Assembly (NCBI GenBank): GCA_012295225.1
Contig: WMKK01000014.1
Span: 280,817-344,816 of the forward strand
Direction of reading: 5' to 3'
Length of the DNA stretch: 64,000 nt
DNA from: Ostreococcus mediterraneus
Lineage: Eukaryota; Chlorophyta; Mamiellophyceae; Mamiellales; Bathycoccaceae
The number at the start of each line of letters is the position of its first letter. The first letter of the stretch is position 1. Positions 55,867 to 64,000 of this stretch are shown here, piece by piece. The notes beneath the pieces are model-generated. The model ran no database searches. It had not been told where the DNA came from and saw only the letters and a list, made by a program, of their open reading frames with translations. A program made the translations under genes and the position numbers.

Positions 55867-58311
55867 TTACACCATTCTAGATGACACAACCACTGGCGGC
55901 GATGCGTCTTGAGTTTCTATGTGCAGCCGCAGTGCGTCGACCTTAGCGATGTTTCGAGACTTTTCGTTCGCCAACGTAGCCGTAAGCGCGCGATACATGG
56001 TGAGCTCTGAAACGACAGCTAACAACGCGCGTTCGATGGCGCTGAGCTTTGATTTCGCGCGATTCAACGCCGACGTCGTCTCTAGTGCACTATCTGCGTT
56101 TTCATTCACGTGAACTTGAATTCTTGCCGTCTCTTCTTCTATTTCGCGACACTTAAGGCGTTGCCGTGCGAGCTCGCGCTCCTTGTCTTCGAGTCGAACG
56201 CCGATGCTTGCCAATTTATCGTTCACGGAAGCGACATCTATTTGATCTTCTGCGCCTTTGGGACCGTGAACGAGTCGCCAGCGCACGTGTTCATTAGGAT
56301 CCTCTAGTCTTTTGCTCAGATTTTCAGCGGATGTCTGCATTTCATGCAGCGTCGCGCTCTTGCTTGCAATTTCAGCTTCATATTCAGGTATAAGCGCGGC
56401 GCGCCGGCGCGCTATGACCAGCGAACGTTCGATATCATGAACGCTTCGACGTAGCGTTTCGCACTCATGTACTCGAGATGCAAGTTCTCCTTCACACTGA
56501 CGACTGACGTCCTCGGATGTCGCCACGCGATCACATAATTGACAAAGCTCTGCATTTCGATCCAACAGCTCAAGCGCCACAGCTTGACGTGATTTCACCA
56601 AAGATTTTGCCTGACCATATAACCGTTCTTGCTCAACTTTACCGCTCTTGAGTGCGTCTTTTAGTTTTTGTATTTCAGTTTCTCCAATATCGACGTCCGC
56701 TTGCGCTCGGATAACGACGTGGGCGAGATCATCGCTCTGCGCTCGTCGAGCGTCCCGAGCGCGCTGGAGCAATTCGGTCTCCGCACGCACTTTCGATACC
56801 AGGACATCCTTCTCACGCATATCTAGCTCAAATGTGCCTTTTTGCGACTCTAAATCTTTGTTTTTCAATCTCAGTGCGTGTGCGAGAGCGACTGTCTTCT
56901 TCGTTACCGTAGCAAAGGCGTCGCGTTGCGTCTTTGCGAGCGCCGTCAATTGTTCAAAATGTGCCCAACGCGTCCGCGCGTCTTCAACGCATGACTTGAG
57001 ATCGTAAATTTCTCTATCTCTGATTTTTGTCAGTTGTGATAACGAATCTATATTGTGCTGGACGATGTGTTGTCGTTTTGTGGCGCGCGCTACTTTATCA
57101 ATAACACATTTTTGGATGCGATTTCGCGCAGCTTCTTCTCGCCGAGCGCCCGCAACATCTTCTTCTAAATCGCCAATTTCACCTCGAAGGGTCACATTCA
57201 CTGTGTGCGCTAATAAGTCACCCTTCGTAAGCTCGGCTTTGCATTCCTCTCGTCGAGTATTCACGTCGAGCGTCAGAACGCGCTGGTCTTCAATGACGTG
57301 CTTCGTATCGGCGGCGCTTGTCTCGAGCTCGAGATTGAGCACCAATTTCATCTCCCTGAGTTCATCAACCGATTCTGCGATCGCACATTCATGCGTCAAC
57401 GCTTGATTTATTTTATGTGTCAACTGTGCGTTGGCGCGAGTATCACGAATGACGAGTTGCTTTGAGCGTGATAGACTTTTTTCGCACGCTCGACGATTGA
57501 GCTCGTGCCGTACACCTTCGGCAGCAATCGCGTCTCGCGACATTGACTCACTTTCTACGAGTGCCTCGATATCATTCAATCCTTGATGAGCGGTGCCTAT
57601 TTGCTCGTCAAAATGAGCATTTATTGAACGTATTTCTAACAATTCCCTTTCGCCTTGAATCATGGATTGTGCGGCGTCATTCTCAGCACGCCTTAGCGCT
57701 TTGGCAGTGGTGTCCATTGCCGCGGCATCAATCCGAGCACGACAGAGCACCTCGAACACTGCATCTTTTTCACCGCGAATTGTACTCGGCGCCGACTTGC
57801 ACGCACTTGCTCTTTCATTCTCCCCGCGTAAGACTTTGCGCAAGCCGTCGCATGCGTCTTCAACCTCGCGCGCCCGTCGCGCGCTCGCCTCTCGACTCTC
57901 CCCGAGCGCCCGAGCTCGTCGCGCACCGCTCTCAATCTCCTCCTTCAACATCTCGCATTCCTCACGCGCCGATGCAATCATCGGTGCGAGCTTCTCACAC
58001 GCCATTCGCGTAGCCTCCTCGCGCGTCTCGCGCGCCGCCCGCCTCGCGTCTGTCAACGCCTCCCGCGCTTCCCGCGCCTTCCTCGCGCTCATCTCCGCCC
58101 TCGCCCGCTCACTCTCCGCCGCACACCGCGCGAAACTCACATCATCTTCACTCGCATCGCGCTCGAGCGCCACTTTCCGCGCCTCTAGGGCCCGCGCCGT
58201 CCGCGTCAACCGACCGATGCGCCGCTCCACCTCCTCCAACGCAAGAGCACACGAACCGTCACCACCATCACCACACGACGCAGACGACGACGAACTCCAT
58301 CGCGCGCGCAT
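55867..58311 (-). CDS. Long coiled-coil protein, unknown function
   Basis: An 814-aa protein that is almost wholly coiled coil from about residue 25 to 800. It is rich in Glu, Ala, Arg and Lys with heptad-like spacing and almost no Pro. No motor, kinase or membrane domain is visible. A structural, cytoskeletal or centrosome/kinetochore role is possible but not shown. It starts at an ATG and is head to head with the bZIP gene, with a palindromic G-box between them. Confidence 0.75.
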   Translation of the reverse strand: MRARWSSSSSASCGDGGDGSCALALEEVERRIGRLTRTARALEARKVALERDASEDDVSFARCAAESERARAEMSARKAREAREALTDARRAARETREEATRMACEKLAPMIASAREECEMLKEEIESGARRARALGESREASARRAREVEDACDGLRKVLRGENERASACKSAPSTIRGEKDAVFEVLCRARIDAAAMDTTAKALRRAENDAAQSMIQGERELLEIRSINAHFDEQIGTAHQGLNDIEALVESESMSRDAIAAEGVRHELNRRACEKSLSRSKQLVIRDTRANAQLTHKINQALTHECAIAESVDELREMKLVLNLELETSAADTKHVIEDQRVLTLDVNTRREECKAELTKGDLLAHTVNVTLRGEIGDLEEDVAGARREEAARNRIQKCVIDKVARATKRQHIVQHNIDSLSQLTKIRDREIYDLKSCVEDARTRWAHFEQLTALAKTQRDAFATVTKKTVALAHALRLKNKDLESQKGTFELDMREKDVLVSKVRAETELLQRARDARRAQSDDLAHVVIRAQADVDIGETEIQKLKDALKSGKVEQERLYGQAKSLVKSRQAVALELLDRNAELCQLCDRVATSEDVSRQCEGELASRVHECETLRRSVHDIERSLVIARRRAALIPEYEAEIASKSATLHEMQTSAENLSKRLEDPNEHVRWRLVHGPKGAEDQIDVASVNDKLASIGVRLEDKERELARQRLKCREIEEETARIQVHVNENADSALETTSALNRAKSKLSAIERALLAVVSELTMYRALTATLANEKSRNIAKVDALRLHIETQDASPPVVVSSRMV

Positions 58312-58433
58312 CGTTCGCGCGTAATAATTATTTTGCGCACAACGTCGCGCGCGTTATCGTCGCCAGCGCGCGCGCGTCGTCGCGCAATGCCGCGCGAGCG
58401 CGCCAAAAATAGCGCGCGCCGCGCCACCAATGT

Positions 58434-58445
58434 TGCCACGTGGCA
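58434..58445. promoter_or_regulatory. Palindromic G-box (tgccacgtggca)
   Basis: A perfect 12-bp palindrome around CACGTG, the classic plant bZIP/bHLH site. It lies in the 219-bp interval between the coiled-coil gene start (58311) and the preferred bZIP start (58531). Autoregulation of the bZIP gene is a possible reading. Confidence 0.65.
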
Positions 58446-58530
58446 CAACATGACACGGCACCCCACGGGTGTGCCAGTCGCCTTCGCCTTCCGCTGTTCC
58501 GGCGCCACTCAACGCCGCCGACGCGCGCGA

Positions 58531-59457
58531 ATGTCGCTCGCAAGGGACGATTCGCTCGCGCGATGGGCGTCTGATACACTTCGCGCGCTCACGTCGCCGT
58601 CGACGGCGACGATCGACGCGACGATTGATGATTTGACGCAGAACGACGGCGCTCCGGCACACGCAACAACTAGACCGTCTCGCGGGGCGACTGCGGCGGC
58701 GCCTGCGGGGACATTGGGGGAATTAACGACGGCGATGAAGCGCATGCATAGTGCGATTGATCCAGCGGTGTTCGATGCGTTGCCGAGCGATGCGGGCGGC
58801 GTGACGTTGGAGGATGTGTGGCGGGACATTCAGAATAAGCAACACCAACCGGGCGCCGCGAATGGGGGTAAAGGGAAGGTGAATGGCGCGACGAGGAATG
58901 CCACGACGAATGCGAATGGTAATAACGATAATAGTGTGTCGATGGTGGGCTTACCATCGTTTGGGACGATGAAATTTAGTCAGTTGTTGAGCGCCATGGC
59001 GGCGCCAGAGGTTGAGCTGGATACCGACCGGGGAACGAAACGGACGAGAGGAGGCAGGGCGACGAGTGGTGCCAACGCAAAATCGGCGGAAGAAAGTCGC
59101 GACGGTAATCTTCAGGTTGCAGATCCCATACCTGGGGTGTCTTACGCGCCTGTGAAACTGAAAAAGCGTAGTAATATTCCCACGCCTGTGACGCGACCGG
59201 CGCTCCCTCCCAAACGCATGGGACGTCGTCCGAAAGACGCTGTGCCGGAATCTGAGGAAGAAAAGCAATTACGCATGCAAGAGAGATTGTTTAGAAACCG
59301 CGAATCCGCTGCAAGAAGCCGTGAGAAGCGACTCAGTGCGATGAAGATTGTGGAGGATGAAAATGCGCGCCTTCGCAAGGAAAACGCCGCGCTCAAAGAA
59401 ACAATCGCCAAGCTCCAAGGGAAATCATCTCCGCCACCTACCAAAAAGCGCCGTTGA
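58531..59457 (+). CDS. bZIP transcription factor
   Basis: DNA-binding protein of 308 aa. The basic region RLFRNRESAARSREKRLSAM (about 252-271) has the invariant N-x7-R spacing. A short leucine zipper follows (VEDENARLRKENAALKETIAKLQ). An upstream TLEDVWRDIQ recalls the conserved phosphorylation motif of the plant ABF/ABI5 group, though the rest is not similar. A Lys/Arg-rich stretch (PPKRMGRRPKD) may serve for nuclear import. The longer frame begins with TTG; an in-frame ATG at 58387 exists, but it would put the G-box in the coding sequence, so 58531 is preferred. Confidence 0.87.
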   Translation: MSLARDDSLARWASDTLRALTSPSTATIDATIDDLTQNDGAPAHATTRPSRGATAAAPAGTLGELTTAMKRMHSAIDPAVFDALPSDAGGVTLEDVWRDIQNKQHQPGAANGGKGKVNGATRNATTNANGNNDNSVSMVGLPSFGTMKFSQLLSAMAAPEVELDTDRGTKRTRGGRATSGANAKSAEESRDGNLQVADPIPGVSYAPVKLKKRSNIPTPVTRPALPPKRMGRRPKDAVPESEEEKQLRMQERLFRNRESAARSREKRLSAMKIVEDENARLRKENAALKETIAKLQGKSSPPPTKKRR

Positions 59458-59585
59458 ACGTAGAAACACGCAGTTGAACTTTTAATGAATGACCCGCTCT
59501 AATAACCAGTTTTAACATGCTAAATCTATGCTACAACGGGCGCCTCTAATCACGCTCGCCACACGCGCGCGTACTCCGCACTTCG

Positions 59586-61190
59586 ATGCACGCGAGTTCC
59601 GACAACGTACCAGCGCCAAGTGACGGTGAATCTGACACTCTAGAACACTCTCCACTCACGCAGGCGCTGTTGCGTGGTTCAAGTCCAATGCCTTCTGGTG
59701 CGCAACACCCAGAGGAACAAGATGCCGGTGGCTCTGCCACTGTCGTTGATGACGCTCGCACCGCGCGCACGTCGCCGTTAACAGCCGCAGACCGTCGCGC
59801 GAGACGAAAACGATACTTCACTGTCGCGTTAATCACGCTCACATCGATGTTTCTTTACGCTGACCAAAACCTTATTGGTCCAAACCTCACCGCGATTGCC
59901 GAAGAGTTCAACTTATCCGACGAGCAAAAAGACGTGCGCCTGGGCGGTTGGCTCCAGCTCGCATTTTTCGTCGTCGGCTCGCCAGCATCGTTGATAATAG
60001 GATATTACGCCGACAAGACTAAGCGAGTGCGATTGTTTTTCTGGACGACGCTGATTGGTGAAGGGCCTTGCTTGGCGACGTATTGGGTGACGACGTACTG
60101 GCAGTTGTTTGCGTTGCGGGCGATGACTGGTATCGCCGTCGGTGGATGTCTGCCACTGTTGTTCTCATTGTGTGGAGACTTGTTTGCGAGCAACGAACGG
60201 AGTTATGTGGCGAGCTTTTTGACGATTGCAACTGGAGCTGGGGTGGCGCTCGGACAAGTTGTGGCGGGAACGATTGGACCGGCGTACGGGTGGCGGTTGC
60301 CATTCATCATCACGTCGGTGCCAGCGATAGCGCTCGCGGCGCTCATGTATGCTGTAGTCGACGAGCCTAAGCGTGGCGCACAAGAAGAGGAAGTGCATAG
60401 ACGAACTATGAAGCGGAGTGCGAGCACAGTGGGAGGCGAAGCGTCAGTCGCTCCGGAGACTAGGCAAGAAGACGCGGCTCCTGTATCGTACGCAGCCAAA
60501 ATGAGCTGGAGCAAAGTGAAAAAGCAATTATTTGTTCGTACGAATTTATTGGTGCTCTTGCAAGGTTTGCCCGGCACGGTACCTTGGGGAGTTTTCAATT
60601 CGTACTTTGTGGACTACTTACACGTCCAAAAAGGCATGGAGGTACAAACCGCCACGGCGGCGATTACTGTTTTTGGTTTGGGTTCCGCCGTAGGTACAAT
60701 TATTGGTGGTGTCGTAGGTCAGCGCATGTATAACAAGAAAAAGTCACAGCTACCATTATTACTAGGATTAACAACAGCGCTAGGCGCGCTCCCGGCGTAT
60801 TACTATTTGAATGTCAACGACTATGGCCCGGGACGAGTTGGATTGTACCTGACGTGCCTTTTAGGCGGTGTACTATGCTCGATAACCCCTCCAAATGTTC
60901 GTGCGATATTGTTGAACGTGAATCCCCCAGAGACTCGTGGGAGTATGTTTGCAGTTTACTCACAAATAGACGACGTCGGCAAAGGTGGCGGCCCGGCGCT
61001 CGTCGCTGGCCTAATCGTCGGCTTCGGTAGAACCGTCGCGTTCAACATAGCCTTTAGCTTTTGGTTTCTTTGCGGTATTTTATTAGCGTGCATCACATTC
61101 ACTATCGATCGTGATGTGCAGTCGCAAGAAAAGATGGTATTCGACGCGCTCAATGAAGAGGTAGATGTAGTAGACGAGACTGACAAGTAG
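59586..61190 (+). CDS. MFS transporter, spinster-like, second paralogue
   Basis: A 534-aa, twelve-helix transporter. It shares with the protein at 8119-9528 the first-helix motif YADQNLIGPNLTAIAEE, the helix 2-3 segment GSPASLIIGYYADKTKRVRLF and the helix 4 motif MTGIAVGGCLPLLFSL. The N-terminal 75 residues are an acidic cytosolic tail absent from the other copy. A charged loop with Lys/Glu (about 260-310) separates the two halves. Substrate unknown. The two genes are on opposite strands about 50 kb apart. Confidence 0.88.
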   Translation: MHASSDNVPAPSDGESDTLEHSPLTQALLRGSSPMPSGAQHPEEQDAGGSATVVDDARTARTSPLTAADRRARRKRYFTVALITLTSMFLYADQNLIGPNLTAIAEEFNLSDEQKDVRLGGWLQLAFFVVGSPASLIIGYYADKTKRVRLFFWTTLIGEGPCLATYWVTTYWQLFALRAMTGIAVGGCLPLLFSLCGDLFASNERSYVASFLTIATGAGVALGQVVAGTIGPAYGWRLPFIITSVPAIALAALMYAVVDEPKRGAQEEEVHRRTMKRSASTVGGEASVAPETRQEDAAPVSYAAKMSWSKVKKQLFVRTNLLVLLQGLPGTVPWGVFNSYFVDYLHVQKGMEVQTATAAITVFGLGSAVGTIIGGVVGQRMYNKKKSQLPLLLGLTTALGALPAYYYLNVNDYGPGRVGLYLTCLLGGVLCSITPPNVRAILLNVNPPETRGSMFAVYSQIDDVGKGGGPALVAGLIVGFGRTVAFNIAFSFWFLCGILLACITFTIDRDVQSQEKMVFDALNEEVDVVDETDK

Positions 61191-61264
61191 GGCGCGCCGT
61201 ATAATTCATCAACGCGTCATTACGACAAAAATGCGAGAGTATGTTTTTACACAAGTCAGTTGAC

Positions 61265-62512
61265 TTATTCGACCGCAAGGCTAGCCGTCTTATTTGACGG
61301 TTCTTCGTCATCGTCGCTTTCCCAGTCTTCCAATTTACGCTTCTCGCCGCGGCTGCCTTGCGCACCATTCAATCCGCTCGCCTCAAGTACGGCGGGGTTG
61401 GCGATGGCGTCCCGCTGCTGCCCTGAACGTTCGTCGACAGAGGGATTCATTGTGGACAACTGTAACGATCTCACTTTCGCCACGCGAGGGAACACGATAA
61501 CGTATAACACTCCTTCTTGGTAAATGCATCGGCACGTCTTGAGTTGCACGAGCGAAGGGAATTGGCACAACAGCTCAAACGCGCACCCGTGTTTGGGTTT
61601 TGTCTGCACCGACTTGGCTAGATCCGCGCGAACGTACGCGCGCCCTTGATCATCGACAGCCATGTAGAAATCACCCGGTTCGTGTCCTGGCGCCCGAATG
61701 GCCAACACATGATATTGTACGCTGTTCGCCACTTGCAACTGCACGTCAGCCTTGTCCAGCACTGGATAGATTTCTCTGTCGTCTGCCAAGTTTTCGCCAA
61801 TAGCGCGCACCAGCAACGCTCGAAACGCGGCTTTGGATATGTTTGGACGAATCATAAACGGATCCACTCTCGTGCCAAAGGTCTTTGCATCGACGAAAGG
61901 TAATCCATCGGCAACTTGTGAACTCAACGCCGCGGATGTCGTCGCGCCGTTACTGCGCGCATTCGTCACCGCCACAGCGGGCGCCGCGCCTCCTTCAACG
62001 CCGACGCGCGCCGCTCCATTCGCCCCGAGAAGCGCACCCGCCGACAAATTCCCCTTCAAATCATTCAATCGCACCACCATCAATCGCGCATCAGCATTCC
62101 CTCGCTGTGACACTCCAGCCACGTGCCACACCTGCGTCTCGACCGGTAACTCGTACGTCGCTCCGCGCGACTTGCGCAGCTCCACCAACGCCGCGCTCGG
62201 ACGTCCCCGCCCTCTCCCGCTCCCATACCCCACCCCCGACTTCTTCCCTCCTCGTCCACCTCCAACTACGCCACCACCATCACCATTCGAAAACCCACCC
62301 ACGAGCGCGACACCGCCGTTCTGCAAGTACCCAACCGCGCCCTCGAGCGCGTCAAACGGCTCGCTCTCCACCGTCGCCTCCACGCGTCCAGACATGGACA
62401 CCCCGAGCGCGCGAATCACGACGTAGAGCTCATTCGCCGAAGACGGCGCGGCGACGTAATGATGCGGCTTGCCACCGTTGCCGGCCCCGGCCGTCGTCGC
62501 GCCTTGCACCAT
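61265..62512 (-). CDS. Basic protein with AT-hook-like motif, unknown function
   Basis: A 415-aa protein with an ATG start. The N-terminal domain (ANELYVVIRALGVSMSGRVEAT) and a middle domain (VQLQVANSVQYHVLAIRAPG, then FYMAVDDQGRAYVRADLAK) look folded. Between them lies a Gly/Arg stretch with GRGRGRPSAA, an AT-hook-like core that can bind the minor groove. The tail is acidic (WESDDDEEPSN). I do not recognise a family; a nuclear DNA- or RNA-associated protein is the cautious reading. It converges with the MFS gene, 74 bp apart. Confidence 0.7.
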   Translation of the reverse strand: MVQGATTAGAGNGGKPHHYVAAPSSANELYVVIRALGVSMSGRVEATVESEPFDALEGAVGYLQNGGVALVGGFSNGDGGGVVGGGRGGKKSGVGYGSGRGRGRPSAALVELRKSRGATYELPVETQVWHVAGVSQRGNADARLMVVRLNDLKGNLSAGALLGANGAARVGVEGGAAPAVAVTNARSNGATTSAALSSQVADGLPFVDAKTFGTRVDPFMIRPNISKAAFRALLVRAIGENLADDREIYPVLDKADVQLQVANSVQYHVLAIRAPGHEPGDFYMAVDDQGRAYVRADLAKSVQTKPKHGCAFELLCQFPSLVQLKTCRCIYQEGVLYVIVFPRVAKVRSLQLSTMNPSVDERSGQQRDAIANPAVLEASGLNGAQGSRGEKRKLEDWESDDDEEPSNKTASLAVE

Positions 62513-63124
62513 GACGCAAAGACGCGGTCGGACACGTCGGAAAGAGGTGGCTTTTCCGGGTCACGAAATTCGCGCACGAAATCGCGACGCCGCGCGCGAT
62601 GGGCGCGTCGGTGACGACCGCGACACGGGTGCACGGGTGGCGCGCGATGTGTTGCGTGCGATGCGCGCGCGCGATCGTTCGGTCGGCGCCGTGACGCGGA
62701 AGAGAGGCGTCGGAAACGCGCGTCGCGATCTGGCGTCGGATCGACGTCGAGCGACGTGGACACGTGTGTGGCGTAGTGTAGGGTAATTTGTGCTATGTAT
62801 TGGCAAATGTGGTGTGTCCCGGGTCCATGGGTGATGGATAAATGGGTAAAAGACATAGTGTATGGTGTCTTGTGGTATGAGTGGTGCCTGGGTGTTCCGG
62901 GTGTCGCGGAGCGCCTCTCGCGGGGCGTGGCTAAATCTCATGCTGAAGCAACTTTTTATCAATTTTCTTATACATACTTTATTAACATATANGTCTATCA
63001 AACGACGATAAAACTGTCTGAAATACATTCACCAATGACCAATCGTGACCCATCCCTACGGAGGGACTGATATGGTTGGCGAAACTCTACGCTCGGCGTC
63101 CGTCGNGCCGTCGCCGCGTCCCCT

Positions 63125-63440
63125 CGTCCGCACATGATGACGCGCGTCGCCGACGCCGGCGCGCGCACCCGATCGGTCCATGGCGAGATATTACTATCTG
63201 TAGCGATTTCATCTCGTCATCCGACGTCGACTCGACCGCGCGACGACCATGCGGCGGTTTTCGCTCGACGGAGCGTTGAGTGCATCGCGAAATTCGCACG
63301 AAGNTACGCCACGCGACGCGCGGGGACGCGCGCGATCGCGCCACGACGATAGATGCATGCCGCGCATTGATGTTCGTCGTCGATTCCCGGCCACGATATA
63401 GCGAGCCTGCCGTGCGACGCGTCGAGAGCGTCGTTCGAAT
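63125..63440 (+). repeat. Dispersed repeat, copy B
   Basis: Diverged copy of 12841-13160 in the same orientation. The minus-strand readings of both copies also share SNDALDAS, so the similarity may once have been coding. Confidence 0.6.
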
Positions 63441-63714
63441 GCGTCGCTCGGCTCGACGCAAATGACACCACATGGGCGTTCCATACGACGTCACGTCGCG
63501 CGCGCGTCGATATCGCCGAATCGGCTTCAGTACTTTTGGGTCCACGCACGCGTTTAATTCGTTTCGACAGCCCGCGTCGTCGCATCGAGACGCATCGCGA
63601 AGGAGATAGCTCTCGACCACGACGACCACTACGCCATTCTGCGAAGCGCACGTATGTACACACGCACACACGCACGCACGTGCCTAACGCGCCGGCCTGA
63701 TACAAGGCTAAAGG

Positions 63715-64000
63715 GAGTCAACAACCGCTTTCTACTCTCGTTCGCCTCCCGGGCGTCAACTCCTGGGCGCTGCGGCGTCGCTGAGGCGTGCGTTTCCGCG
63801 CAGGATCGTCAATAAGAAATGGTTTCTGTGCAGCAGGGAAGATGGCTATGGCGCTGTGGCCACAAACATGGAATTCAGTTGGACAGCACGTTCAACACCG
63901 TTCGCTCTAGATTTTCAGTGTTCACCATATGTGTCGCGCATGCTTCGGGCTATCTTCCGTGCGCGTGGTTCATTACATCAGATGAATGCACAGAAACCAT
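63715..64000 (+). CDS. Possible 5' part of a gene running off the window
   Basis: Ninety-five codons without a stop, in a frame whose composition (KKWFLCSREDGYGAV, later FALDFQCSPYVSRM) is less Arg/Ala-biased than the noise frames around it. The only in-frame Met codons are internal. It could be an exon of a gene beyond the edge, or chance. Confidence 0.2.

Larger units (their letters stand above)
62513..64000. other. Gene-free right end of the window
   Basis: About 1.5 kb with no convincing gene. It has a GC-rich start, an AT-rich patch at about 62940-63030, isolated N at 62992, 63106 and 63304, copy B of the dispersed repeat, and a 14-bp inverted repeat at the edge. One frame on the plus strand (63715-64000) stays open to the end of the window. 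Confidence 0.6.

Overview
The window is nuclear DNA of a very compact, GC-rich picoeukaryotic green alga. The gene set (plastid-targeted ABC1K kinase, PsbP-domain protein, phytol-kinase homologue, SQD2, CDPK, ribosomal proteins with telo-box motifs), the intergenic gaps of about 30-300 bp and the few introns all point to a prasinophyte of the Mamiellales. Ostreococcus is the best guess, made from gene content and style and not from a database match. Introns recognised here are short and sit near the 5' end of genes. They have GTGCGT/GTACGT-like donors and, mostly, a CTGAC branch-point core. Runs of N show a draft assembly.

Layout. 0.2-9.5 kb: ARL8 GTPase, EXS membrane protein, a small membrane protein, ABC1/UbiB kinase, RluA-type pseudouridine synthase, TFIIH subunit TFB5, then a tail-to-tail formaldehyde-detoxification pair (glutathione-dependent formaldehyde dehydrogenase and S-formylglutathione hydrolase) and a spinster-like MFS transporter. 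9.6-17.7 kb is the unusual region: an Eps15-like protein with a half EH domain and DPF motifs, a phage-type cytosine-5 methyltransferase-like protein, a repeat-rich gene-poor stretch (inverted repeat, perfect A9C decamer array, 47-bp direct repeat), and a large OTU/GIY-YIG/Myb-like protein whose 3' repeats are broken by an assembly gap. 18-35 kb: a phytol-kinase homologue that seems to lack its catalytic block, a plastid YeeE/YedE-type sulfur transporter, LIN9/ALY, NRAMP, a PDE12-like phosphodiesterase, a PsbP-domain protein, a HELQ/POLQ-type helicase, FolD and a CDPK. 34-39 kb: a TMCO1-like protein and three ribosomal-protein genes (uL15, mitochondrial-type bL9, uL18). 39-51 kb: a type II membrane protein, two tandem ankyrin-like paralogues, ATG101, a Tim17-family protein, an SQD2 fused to a DedA/VTT membrane domain, a small plastid protein and a Sec14-like protein. 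51-62.5 kb: RPA1 with zinc knuckles, a Nudix hydrolase, a small plastid membrane protein, a long coiled-coil protein, a bZIP factor beside a palindromic G-box, a second spinster-like transporter and an unknown basic protein. 62.5-64 kb holds no convincing gene but carries a diverged copy of the repeat at 12.8-13.2 kb.

Most genes are ordinary housekeeping genes in head-to-head or tail-to-tail pairs. The stretches most worth a second look are 11-17.7 kb, the SQD2-VTT fusion and the apparently gutted phytol kinase. Starts were moved inward wherever the longest open frame begins at a non-ATG codon. Splice junctions were chosen by hand from reading frame and family length.
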